From: Alcaligenes faecalis
GTDB lineage: Bacteria; Pseudomonadota; Gammaproteobacteria; Burkholderiales; Burkholderiaceae_B
DNA: 64,000 nt
Assembly: GCF_002443155.1 (NCBI RefSeq)
Contig: NZ_CP023667.1
Location: 2,604,001 to 2,668,000 of the forward strand
Direction of reading: 5' to 3'
This document shows, piece by piece, positions 33,322 through 41,124 of this stretch. Under the pieces are notes generated by a model that worked only from the letters and a program-made list of their open reading frames with translations, was not told the DNA's origin and did no database searches. A program made the translations under genes and the position numbers. Each line of letters starts with the position of its first letter. Position 1 is the stretch's first letter.

Positions 33322-34565
33322 ACAAACATGTTTTCTTTTGCCCACCGCCCCGCACCTTGATGGGACGCGGCTGCCGCCATGAACTGCCTGCCTTGATTGC
33401 GCACTTGGGCTGGCGTCGCGGCTTATTGGTTACCGACCGCTTTTTCACCATTCAAACTACCTGGGTTCAGGACCACATCGCCGCCTGTAGAGAGTTGGGG
33501 ATTGAGGTCGTGGTTTTTGATGGTGGCGAGCCAGATCCTTCCACCACTTTATGCGATCAGGCCACACTACAAGTACGTGCCCACCTAGCGGATCACCCTA
33601 TAGATTTCGTACTGGCTTTGGGCGGCGGCAGCAATATAGATCTGGCCAAAGCATTGTGTCTGACCGTCCCCACCGGGGAGTCCATACGCGCCTACAGCGG
33701 CACCTGGCCAGCACACACCCAGCCCCTGCCCTTGATCGCCTTGCCCACCACCTCCGGCACAGGATCAGAAGCAACACCGGGAGCCATTCTGGTCGACCCC
33801 GACAATGCCACCAAAATCGCCGTCATGGACAATGCGCTGCGCCCCGCCATTGCGGTTATCGATCCGGAACTCAGCGATAGCTGCCCACCGCGCGTCACTG
33901 CCGACGCCGGTATTGATGCCCTGACCCACGCAATTGAATCCTTCGTGACTCAGGACGCCAGCCTGTTTGATCGGGGCGGCAGCCCGGACCCTGGTTATAG
34001 CGGCCGATCCAGCCTGACCATGATGTTTGCGCGCGAGTCCATACGCCTGTGCGGCCAGTACATGCTGCGAGCCTATCGCGACGGCACGGACACTGAAGCC
34101 CGTGATGGCATGGCCAGCGCCAGCTACTATGCGGCCCTGTCCTACGGCACGGCGGGCCTGAACGCGGTGCATGGTATTGCCTACGCACTGGCAGGTTTGA
34201 CGCATCAATCCCACGGCACTACCAATGCCGTACTGCTGCCCTACGTTCTGGACGAACTGCGCGAAACCCGTGCCACCGAACTGCTGGAAGTCGCCCAACT
34301 ACTGGGCATACCGGCTGGCAAACCAGAGGACACCTTGCTGGCGCTGCCCGCCCATGTGCGTTCGCTGGTGGAGCTGTTGGACATCCCCTCTGACCTGAGC
34401 CAATGCGGCGTGCAGGAGCATCAGCTGGAGCGCTTGTTGAGCGATGCCCTGCAAGTGAGCCGTCTTGCCAAAGCCTTCCCGGTTGCAGACTGCGCCAGCG
34501 CCTATCAACGCATTATTCAACACGCTTTTGAAGGCACTTTAGCCGGAGCAATCACCCACAATTAA
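33318..34565 (+). CDS. Iron-containing (class III) alcohol dehydrogenase
   Basis: A 415-residue member of the Fe-ADH family, which includes butanol/1,3-propanediol dehydrogenases and maleylacetate reductases. NAD-binding GGGSNIDLAK starts at residue 102 and LPTTSGTGSEATPGAIL follows. Metal ligands fit Asp200, His204 (GIDALTHAIES), His285 and His299 (HGIAYALAGLTHQSHG) with the spacing seen in the family, so it should be metal-dependent. It is translationally coupled to the hydrolase. The pair suggests ring-cleavage or lactone breakdown, but the exact substrate is unknown. Confidence 0.88.
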   Translation: MNKHVFFCPPPRTLMGRGCRHELPALIAHLGWRRGLLVTDRFFTIQTTWVQDHIAACRELGIEVVVFDGGEPDPSTTLCDQATLQVRAHLADHPIDFVLALGGGSNIDLAKALCLTVPTGESIRAYSGTWPAHTQPLPLIALPTTSGTGSEATPGAILVDPDNATKIAVMDNALRPAIAVIDPELSDSCPPRVTADAGIDALTHAIESFVTQDASLFDRGGSPDPGYSGRSSLTMMFARESIRLCGQYMLRAYRDGTDTEARDGMASASYYAALSYGTAGLNAVHGIAYALAGLTHQSHGTTNAVLLPYVLDELRETRATELLEVAQLLGIPAGKPEDTLLALPAHVRSLVELLDIPSDLSQCGVQEHQLERLLSDALQVSRLAKAFPVADCASAYQRIIQHAFEGTLAGAITHN

Positions 34566-34605
34566 TTAGTCAGCTAAGTACATACCATTATTTAATCTTA
34601 AAATA

Positions 34606-34620
34606 GATACCACTAGTATC
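34606..34620. promoter_or_regulatory. GATAC-N5-GTATC dyad upstream of the MFS transporter
   Basis: A 5-bp inverted repeat in the AT-rich 154-bp gap. TGGTAT (minus strand) recurs about 20 bp upstream of it. Candidate operator for the GntR regulator or promoter element of the transporter gene. Confidence 0.3.
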
Positions 34621-34719
34621 CATGTAATATATCAGTAAAAGAAAAAAGCCTGCCTTGACCTGACGGCAGGTCACTTATACATAAAACCCGCCACAAGAGC
34701 GGACCAACAGGAGACACCA

Positions 34720-36081
34720 ATGACAGCCGTATCCCCCAATGTGGCCAATCGCCTGGAGCGATTACCCATGACACGCTATCAACGCATGCTGTTCGGTATT
34801 ATCGCGACCGCCTGGTTCTTTGATTCCATGGACCTGGGCATCATGACTTTTGTTTTAGGTTCCATCAAAGCAGAAATGGGGCTCAGCACCGCGCAGGCGG
34901 GGATGCTGGCCAGCTCCAGCTTTTTAGGCATGTTTTTGGGAGCTGCCATTGCGGGCATGCTGGCAGACAAGTACGGGCGCAAACCCGTCTTTCAATGGAG
35001 CATGATTTTTTGGGGCGTAGGCAGCCTGGCCTGTGGCCTGTCCCAAAACGTCGAGCAGTTGATGGCGTTTCGGGTGCTGCTGGGGTTTGGCATGGGGATG
35101 GAGTTTCCCATCGGTCTGGCCATGGTCTCGGAGATTGTGCCCGCTAAAAGTCGCGGTCGATATATTGCGATTCTGGAAGGCTTCTGGCCGCTGGGCTTTA
35201 TCAGCGCCGGGATTCTGACATATCTGAGTCTGGACTATATAGGCTGGCGCGGAATCTTCATCGCCCTGTCTATTCCAGCCCTGTTTGTGTTTGTGATTCG
35301 CCGCTGGGTTCCTGAATCCCCCCGCTGGCTGGAAGAGGCAGGCCACAACGACCGCGCCGAACAGGTCACAACGGCTTTTGAACACAAAGTTATTCAGGCC
35401 AACGGCGGCCAGGCTCTGCCCTCCCCCCTGCCTCCCACCCCTTGCGAGAAGCTGAAACGTGGCGCGCTGTTTGCCCAGCTTTGGCAAGGCCAATACGCCC
35501 GTCGCACCCTGATGTTGTGGATGCTGTGGTTCTTCTCCTTGCTGGGCTACTACGGTCTGACCACCTGGCTGGGCGCACTGCTGCAACAAGCCGGATATGA
35601 AGTCACCAAGTCCGTTACCTACACCATTTATATTTCTTTGGCCGGTATCCCAGGCTTCATCTTCTCGGCCTGGTTGCTGGAGAAATGGGGTCGCAAGGCA
35701 ACCATGGTCTTGATGCTGTTCGGTAGCGCCGGCTGTGCCTTTATCTATGGCCACGTCGCCACCAGTCAGGCGCCTGTTGCTCAACTGATTGGCGCTGGTT
35801 TGTGCATGCAGTTCTTCATGTTTGGCATGTGGTCGGTTTTGTATGCCTACACCCCCGAGCTGTACCCCACACGCACACGCAGCACAGGCGCCGGCTTTGC
35901 CTCTTCCATTGGCCGACTGGGTTCCTTGTTCGGACCGTTGCTGGTGGGCTTTATCCTGCCCTGGACCGGGCATTCAGGCGTTTTCACCTTAGGCGCTATT
36001 TCCTTCTCCATTGCTGCTTTGGTGGTGATCGCTCTGGGCGTGGAAACCAAGGGGCGTTCGCTGGAGGAAGTTTCGGCTTAA
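34720..36081 (+). CDS. MFS transporter (aromatic acid/sugar porter type)
   Basis: A 453-residue, 12-segment major facilitator. Family motifs are visible: the N-terminal loop GMLADKYGRKPVF after TM2, GFGMGMEFPIGLAM in TM4, RGRYIAILEGFWPLG, PESPRWLEEAGH before the central loop, and PELYPTRTRSTGAGFASSIG in the C-half. This pattern is found in niacin, aromatic-acid and sugar porters. It probably imports the substrate for the upstream hydrolase and dehydrogenase. A GGAG lies 8 bp before the ATG. A strong hairpin follows the gene. Confidence 0.9.
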   Translation: MTAVSPNVANRLERLPMTRYQRMLFGIIATAWFFDSMDLGIMTFVLGSIKAEMGLSTAQAGMLASSSFLGMFLGAAIAGMLADKYGRKPVFQWSMIFWGVGSLACGLSQNVEQLMAFRVLLGFGMGMEFPIGLAMVSEIVPAKSRGRYIAILEGFWPLGFISAGILTYLSLDYIGWRGIFIALSIPALFVFVIRRWVPESPRWLEEAGHNDRAEQVTTAFEHKVIQANGGQALPSPLPPTPCEKLKRGALFAQLWQGQYARRTLMLWMLWFFSLLGYYGLTTWLGALLQQAGYEVTKSVTYTIYISLAGIPGFIFSAWLLEKWGRKATMVLMLFGSAGCAFIYGHVATSQAPVAQLIGAGLCMQFFMFGMWSVLYAYTPELYPTRTRSTGAGFASSIGRLGSLFGPLLVGFILPWTGHSGVFTLGAISFSIAALVVIALGVETKGRSLEEVSA

Positions 36082-36120
36082 GACACTGATTCAATTGATG
36101 ATTGGTTTATATAAAATCCA

Positions 36121-36164
36121 GTACAACCCCGTGCCGGTTGCATCAACCGACACGGGGTTTGTAC
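36121..36164 (+). terminator. Long hairpin downstream of the MFS gene
   Basis: GTACAACCCCGTGCCGGTT pairs with AACCGACACGGGGTTTGTAC (one mismatch, one bulge) around the loop GCATC. The T-run is poor, but the stem is about 19 bp and probably ends the transcript in both directions. Confidence 0.65.
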
Positions 36165-36174
36165 TTCTAAAAAG

Positions 36175-36355
36175 CTAAGCCAGCTTGCCAATAGCATGCT
36201 GAGTCCAATTTGCCTGAGCCGACTTATCCAGGCCCTGATTAATCACAATCGGCGAAAACACCGTTTTTCCAAACGGCAACTACATACTCAGGCCAAACCC
36301 GGTATACAAACCCGTATTTTTACTGGCCAGGTGTTTCCATAATTCGCATTTCATT
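36175..36355 (-). pseudogene. Possible decayed gene end next to the insertion element
   Basis: Reading the minus strand, codons ending ...NQGLDKSAQANWTQHAIGKLA and a stop at 36175-36177 look protein-like over about 38 residues. They are preceded by an in-frame stop and then a further coding-like stretch (ELWKHLASKNTGLYTGFGLSM). No family was recognised. The upstream part may have been lost when the insertion element entered at 36390. Weak evidence. Confidence 0.25.
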
Positions 36356-36385
36356 CAAGAGCAGGCCTGGAAACTACAATCTCTT

Positions 36386-36389
36386 CTAG
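36386..36389. repeat. CTAG flanking the left end of the composite element
   Basis: The four bases before the outer left IS end are CTAG. The same four bases follow the outer right IS end (42306-42309). This fits the 4-bp target duplication made by many IS5-family elements. Confidence 0.6.
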
Positions 36390-37147
36390 GGAATCTCTGA
36401 ACAATTCCCCCGCGCAACGGTAAACTTCGTCTGTCACACCCTCACGAGTCTGTTCATCATGAGCCAACTGAGTTTTTCTGAAGCGGAATTTGCCGGTAAG
36501 CGCAAGCAGACACGCCGTGAGAAGTTCTTGAACGAGATGGATCGCACGGTGCCGTGGGATTACCTGGCCGGTGAGATTGCCAAGCACTACCCGCAAGAAG
36601 GCAAGGTGGGTCGCCAGCCGTATCCCATTGAGACGATGCTGCGGATTCACTTCATGCAGCAATGGTTCAACCTGAGCGACCCGGCGATGGAAGAGGCGTT
36701 GTACGACAGTTTTTCGATGCGCCAGTTCGCCAAGCTGCCCGGTGGTCGTGCGCCGGACGAGACGACGATTCTGAACTTTCGTCACCTGCTTGAGAAGCAC
36801 AACATTGCCGAAGAAATGTTCGAAGGCGTGAACCTGCTGCTGCAAGACTATGGGCTGATGGTGCGCCGGGGAACGATTGTGGACGCGACGATCATCGATG
36901 CGCCCAGCTCGACGAAGAACGCCCAGGGCGCGCGGGACCCCGAGATGCACCAGACCAAGAAAGGCAATAACTATTTCTTCGGCATGAAGGCGCACATTGG
37001 GGTCGATCTGCATACGGGCCTGGTGCATTCGATGGTAGGTACCGCGGCCAACGTGGCGGATGTGACGCAGGTCGATGGGCTGCTGCACGGTGAGGAAGAA
37101 CTGGTCTTGGGTGATGCGGGCTATCAAGGTGTGGGCAAGCGCGAAGA
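36390..37147 (+). mobile_element. IS5-family element, 3'-truncated copy
   Basis: Matches the full copy at 41125-42305 from its outer end up to 37147, where the match breaks off. I noticed one base difference within the shared 0.76 kb (codon 59, Thr versus Ala). The right third, including the right inverted repeat, is missing. Both copies point in the same direction. Confidence 0.88.
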
Positions 37148-37193
37148 ACATCGAAACAAATTGACGCAGGCCCCTACCTTCAGTGCTCGATAA
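36459..37193 (+). pseudogene. Truncated IS5-family transposase
   Basis: The first 231 residues match the intact transposase at 41194. The frame then enters unrelated sequence (RNKLTQAPTFSAR) and stops. The first two catalytic aspartates (Asp142 and Asp219) are present but the glutamate (Glu273 in the full copy) is lost, so it cannot be an active transposase. Its TAA overlaps the ATG of the cupin gene (TAATG). Readthrough or coupled translation from the IS into the cupin gene is therefore possible. Confidence 0.9.
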
Positions 37194-37510
37194 TGCTCAA
37201 GAATCTCTTTACAGCCATACCTGCTGGCACCAGCAATGAAACGTTCGACGATCTGCTGAACGTTCCCGGCCTGCGCATTGAGCGCATTGTGTCTTACGGG
37301 CAGGCAAGCCCACCCGGCTTCTGGTACGAACAGGACAAAGACGAATGGGTCATGGTTTTGCAGGGCAAAGCGTCACTTCAAGTTGAAGGCCGCGACACCC
37401 TGGTTCTGCTGGAGCCGGGCGACCACTACTGGATACCCGCCGGCCTCAGGCATCGCGTAGATTCGACGGCACCGGAGGGCCCCACAATCTGGCTGGCCGT
37501 CCACCGCTAA
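37193..37510 (+). CDS. Small cupin-domain protein
   Basis: A 105-residue single-domain cupin. The two cupin motifs are visible: DEWVMVLQGKASLQVEG (motif 1, with an Asp-Glu instead of the usual His pair) and LEPGDHYWIPAGLRHRVDST (motif 2, with His). Function unknown; such small cupins bind metals or small ligands. The ATG at 37193 overlaps the stop of the truncated transposase. A GGxG-type ribosome site is not evident, which fits coupled translation or loss of the native upstream region. Confidence 0.8.
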   Translation: MLKNLFTAIPAGTSNETFDDLLNVPGLRIERIVSYGQASPPGFWYEQDKDEWVMVLQGKASLQVEGRDTLVLLEPGDHYWIPAGLRHRVDSTAPEGPTIWLAVHR

Positions 37511-37645
37511 TGGATTGAATACTTTGTGCTTTGATGAACGCCTGGGCAGGAGAACAAGGATCGTAAAGCTCCTGTGCTCCGCCCCTGTTGATGCACTATG
37601 ATTGGGTCGGCCCGAACTGATTCCGCAACAAGTAGGCTCCAAAGT

Positions 37646-38539
37646 ATGGACACTTCATTCTCGCCCTATCGCCGCAGCCTGTTGGGCATAATGGCCGGCG
37701 CCTGCCTCCCCTCTGTGTACGCTGCCTCTGCTCCTGTTTTCAGCGTGCAGACCGAACCCTCATTGGCACATTGCATCGCCCTACTGCATGGCGCTTTGAA
37801 GGCCGCCGGGTTTCGAGCCTCGCTAGCCAATGCACCACACGCCTCTGAAGCACGCAATCTTCACGAAACAACGGCCGGACGTATCCACATCAATCTCCTT
37901 CCTGCGTCTCCCGCTCGACTGGACATGGTGCGACGGGGAGACTTGAGAATGATTCCGGTGCCTCTTGAGCGCGGGCTGCTGGGGTGGCGTACATCGTTTG
38001 TCCTGGACAGCCAGGAAAAGACTTTGCGCCATATCCGGAATCTCGACGACCTGCGGAAATTGACGATCGGGCAGGGCGCAGGCTGGTGGGATGCAGAGGT
38101 CTACCGTGCCGCTGGTATCACTACGCGCGAGGTTCAGGCCTGGCGTAACGGCGAGTTCGCAGAACAGATGAAGACAGGAGTGATTGACCTGTTTCCATTG
38201 GGGCTGGAAGAGTCCCTGAGTTATTTCTTGCCGCATTTTCGTCAGCATCGCCAACAACTCAGACTGGAAACGTCGTTATTGCTCCGTTACCCCTGGTATC
38301 GCTTCGTCTGGGTATCGCCCCACCCCAGCGCTGATGAGCTGTATGAAGCCCTGCAACACGGCTTCGACCTGATTTGCGACAACGGCGAATTCGAGTCGAT
38401 CTGGAACCAGATGCGCCAGATGCCCCCCGCCGGCTCATGGGAAAAGCGCACTGTCATTGACCTGGATAACCCTTTTTACGGGCCCGACATCGTGCCGCAG
38501 CGTTACCGCCACCTGCTGCTCAAGAAAACAATATCGTGA
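37646..38539 (+). CDS. Periplasmic binding-protein-like sensor partner
   Basis: A 297-residue exported protein from the ATG at 37646, with a signal peptide (RRSLLGIMAGACLPSVYA). The body resembles family 3 extracellular solute-binding proteins without an associated permease: SFVLDSQEKTLRHIRNLDDL, LTIGQGAGWWDAEVYRAAGI and GVIDLFPLGLEESLSYF. Its stop codon overlaps the start of the GGDEF gene (GTGATG context). The natural reading is a periplasmic ligand sensor feeding the diguanylate cyclase. The upstream in-frame start at 37598 would place 16 residues before the signal peptide. Confidence 0.72.
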   Translation: MDTSFSPYRRSLLGIMAGACLPSVYAASAPVFSVQTEPSLAHCIALLHGALKAAGFRASLANAPHASEARNLHETTAGRIHINLLPASPARLDMVRRGDLRMIPVPLERGLLGWRTSFVLDSQEKTLRHIRNLDDLRKLTIGQGAGWWDAEVYRAAGITTREVQAWRNGEFAEQMKTGVIDLFPLGLEESLSYFLPHFRQHRQQLRLETSLLLRYPWYRFVWVSPHPSADELYEALQHGFDLICDNGEFESIWNQMRQMPPAGSWEKRTVIDLDNPFYGPDIVPQRYRHLLLKKTIS

Positions 38540-39663
38540 TGCCTTCCCGAAAACTTTACACACGGTTCTTGCAGCAGTTGTTTCCATTTCTGGCGGTAGC
38601 CTATATTCTGGCCGCCTTCTTGACAGCAGCGCTTTACTATCAGAATCAGATCACTGAAGCCGGTAACCAACGCAATAAAACTCTGGACACATTCGCTCAT
38701 GTCCTGATCAAACCCTTATGGGATTGCAACAGTCTGACCGCCGGCGGCATCATCCATGCCATGATTCTGCAACCTGAGGTACTGGGGGTGAGTGCGCTGG
38801 ATCAGTGTGCACAGCAGCCGATACAAGCCGGCGTCGCGCCTGAACCTGGCGACAAAGACACATTGACGACCACACTGCGATATACCGACGAAACAGGCCG
38901 TGTTCACGACTTGGGTGAGTTGCGCATCGCATTTCATCCCATTTCAATTTTTACCGCTGCTTCCCGCAGCCTGGTGCCGCAACTGGCCGTCTTTTTATCG
39001 ATGCTGGCAGCAGTACTGGCCAGCGTGCTCTGGACCGTCAACCGAACGATAGGGTCCCCGCTATCAACGTTGCGCCAAGCCATGCGTGAACACCGGCCTC
39101 TGACCCCCATCCCGGACGACTGGACCGAAGAATTGAGCGAGGTCACCCAAACTTACAACACTCAGTTGCATGATCTGCGCCGTCAGGCGAGGCACGACCC
39201 GTTGACCGGACTAGCCAACCGCCTGCTGCTGGAAGAATATCTGAACCGCACCATCCTTCAAGTCGAGCGCAAGGGGTCTCAAGGCCATGTACTTCTGCTT
39301 GATCTGGACAAATTCAAACCTATCAATGACTCGTTGGGCCACGCCGCCGGAGATGAGGTGCTGCGTACGGTTGCCCAACGCCTGCTGGCCTGTGTGCGCA
39401 GCACCGACATCGTTGCCAGGCTGGGAGGCGACGAATTCGTCATCGTCACCAGCGATATCCCGTCGTCTCCAGAGCCTGACAACATCAACGCGCTGGTGAA
39501 ACGCATCGAGCAGGCCATGAGTGAAACACTTGACTGGCAAGGAAACACGATAGAGATTGCCTGCAGTATCGGATGGACCCGGTTTGGACCGGAGGGCAGC
39601 ACCACCACCGCCCTGCTGGCGCAGGCAGATGCTGAAATGTATCGGGTAAAAATGACTAAATGA
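38539..39663 (+). CDS. Membrane diguanylate cyclase (GGDEF)
   Basis: Makes cyclic di-GMP. The 374 residues show an N-terminal membrane segment (about 15-34), a periplasmic sensor domain (35-145), a second membrane segment (146-166), a short HAMP-like linker and a GGDEF domain (about 215-374). The signature GGDEF is at 296-300 and the inhibitory I-site RxxD is present as RSTD at 287-290. The enzyme should therefore be active and product-inhibited. DLDKFKPINDSLGHAAGDEVL is split over 255-275. The overlap with the binding-protein gene implies a stoichiometric signalling pair. It may start at the GTG at 38536. Confidence 0.92.
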   Translation: MPSRKLYTRFLQQLFPFLAVAYILAAFLTAALYYQNQITEAGNQRNKTLDTFAHVLIKPLWDCNSLTAGGIIHAMILQPEVLGVSALDQCAQQPIQAGVAPEPGDKDTLTTTLRYTDETGRVHDLGELRIAFHPISIFTAASRSLVPQLAVFLSMLAAVLASVLWTVNRTIGSPLSTLRQAMREHRPLTPIPDDWTEELSEVTQTYNTQLHDLRRQARHDPLTGLANRLLLEEYLNRTILQVERKGSQGHVLLLDLDKFKPINDSLGHAAGDEVLRTVAQRLLACVRSTDIVARLGGDEFVIVTSDIPSSPEPDNINALVKRIEQAMSETLDWQGNTIEIACSIGWTRFGPEGSTTTALLAQADAEMYRVKMTK

Positions 39664-39752
39664 CAGATGTAGAACGACTCTGGCGTGCAGCAGGGCTAAC
39701 AATCAACGGTCGGTATTCCGGCCGGTTATTGGTTTGAAAGAACCTTCAATTC

Positions 39753-40295
39753 TCACCACATCAGATCATCGGGAATCTTGTATTCCGCATACGGGTCGTC
39801 TTCGGCCGGCCGTGATTCGGTTTTTTTGACCCGAACGACGATATCGGGGTCGCGTTCGGCGATTTTATCGGCCACAACCCGGGGAACCAGTTCGGCGGTA
39901 TCAGCGGGCTTGACGATAACCAGCTGCCCGGCCGCCAATTGGTCTCTTACCGCTGCCGACACATAAATGCGTTCGATCTTGCTGCCGTAGGTGTAGTTGT
40001 AAGCGATATCGCCACCGCCCCTGCCCTGACGGCTTTGCTGGATCATCTGCTGAATCTGCGCCTGGATGGCTTTCTTCTGAGCTTCAGCATCACGCTGTGC
40101 ATTAAGTTCGCGCACCGTTTCACGTTGCTTTTGCTGGGCTTCCAGCGCAGCCTGACGAGACTCGTCCAATTCCTGCACGCCAGTGCGGCGTTGTATTTTC
40201 TTCTGCTGACTTTTGTCCTGGTTGGCTCGTTTGATCTTTTTCTGATCGACCAACTTTGCCTTCAAGAGCTGCTCTTGCAACGAAACCATCTGCAT
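39753..40295 (-). CDS. DUF2058 family protein (YaiL-like)
   Basis: A 180-residue protein of the DUF2058 family, described as nucleoprotein/polynucleotide-associated but without a settled function. The N-terminus (MVSLQEQLLKAKLVDQKKIK) and the charged, Gln/Lys-rich coiled region (30-95) are typical. The C-terminal domain has IERIYVSAAVRDQLAAGQLV and DPDIVVRV and ends in PDDLMW. Convergent with the GGDEF gene. Start at residue 1 or 3 (40289). Confidence 0.85.
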   Translation of the reverse strand: MQMVSLQEQLLKAKLVDQKKIKRANQDKSQQKKIQRRTGVQELDESRQAALEAQQKQRETVRELNAQRDAEAQKKAIQAQIQQMIQQSRQGRGGGDIAYNYTYGSKIERIYVSAAVRDQLAAGQLVIVKPADTAELVPRVVADKIAERDPDIVVRVKKTESRPAEDDPYAEYKIPDDLMW

Positions 40296-40340
40296 TGTCC
40301 TGAAAAAATCGTATCTGTGAATCAGCGCGCCGGGGGCGAG

Positions 40341-40952
40341 TTAGCGCTTGGCGCCAAACAAAGAACTGCCGAGTTTTACAAGATCATTCAGGCCGAGTTG
40401 ACCGTCACCGTCCTGATCCAACAGATTACCTATCAAACCACCCACTGCGCCACCCTGCTGCTGTGCCTGCTGGCGCTCCTGGTTCAGTGTACGGCCCAAT
40501 GCATCGGCGTCAAGGTGGTTTGCCTGTACTCGCTGCGCGAGGAAGCTCATCACAATGGGCGCCAGCAATTTCAGCAGATCGCCGCTGTGGTTGCCGATTC
40601 CGGTCGCCTGTCCCAGGCCTGTTTCGACGCGTTCTTGCTGCCCCTGACCAAATATATGGCCCAATATGGCGGCGCCATCACGGTTACCGCTTTGGCCCCC
40701 ACCCAGCAAGCCGCTCAACAACTGCCCGACACCGCCATTGCCCGCATGATCGCGCTGCAAAGCCTGCATCAGGGAATCGGCACCGCCTTGCTGAGCGTTT
40801 CGGCCCAGTGCCGAAAACAGCAATGGCAGTGCTGCGTTGACGGCCGACGAGGTTTGCGCCGTGTCGGTATTGAGCTGCTTCGACAGCTGCTGCATGGGTG
40901 CGCCCTCTAGTTGCGCGAGAAGTTCTCTGGAAAGCGAAGTGAGGTCGTTCAT
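40341..40952 (-). CDS. DUF937 family protein with an EF-hand-like loop
   Basis: A 203-residue protein from the ATG at 40952. The DUF937 pattern is clear: AALPLLFSALGRNAQQGGAD, QLLSGLLGGG, AILGHIFGQGQ and LLKLLAPIVMSFLAQ. The C-terminus contains DQDGDGQLGLNDLVKLG, a good EF-hand calcium-binding loop. No signal peptide is seen. Function unknown. It is followed on the same strand by the DUF2058 gene, 45 bp away. Confidence 0.8.
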   Translation of the reverse strand: MNDLTSLSRELLAQLEGAPMQQLSKQLNTDTAQTSSAVNAALPLLFSALGRNAQQGGADSLMQALQRDHAGNGGVGQLLSGLLGGGQSGNRDGAAILGHIFGQGQQERVETGLGQATGIGNHSGDLLKLLAPIVMSFLAQRVQANHLDADALGRTLNQERQQAQQQGGAVGGLIGNLLDQDGDGQLGLNDLVKLGSSLFGAKR

Positions 40953-41124
40953 GGCCGGCGTCCTTAAGCAATGGCGGTGACAGGGAAAGAGTCCAGGCTG
41001 AATCATACGAAATGCCAGGCTTTCACAGTGCAAACAACTGTCAGGCCTGAACGGACCTTCCGCTATTGCGGCCAGATGATCGCCATAGCCCGGCCGCCTT
41101 CAAGGTTCCACAATAGGCCTTTAA

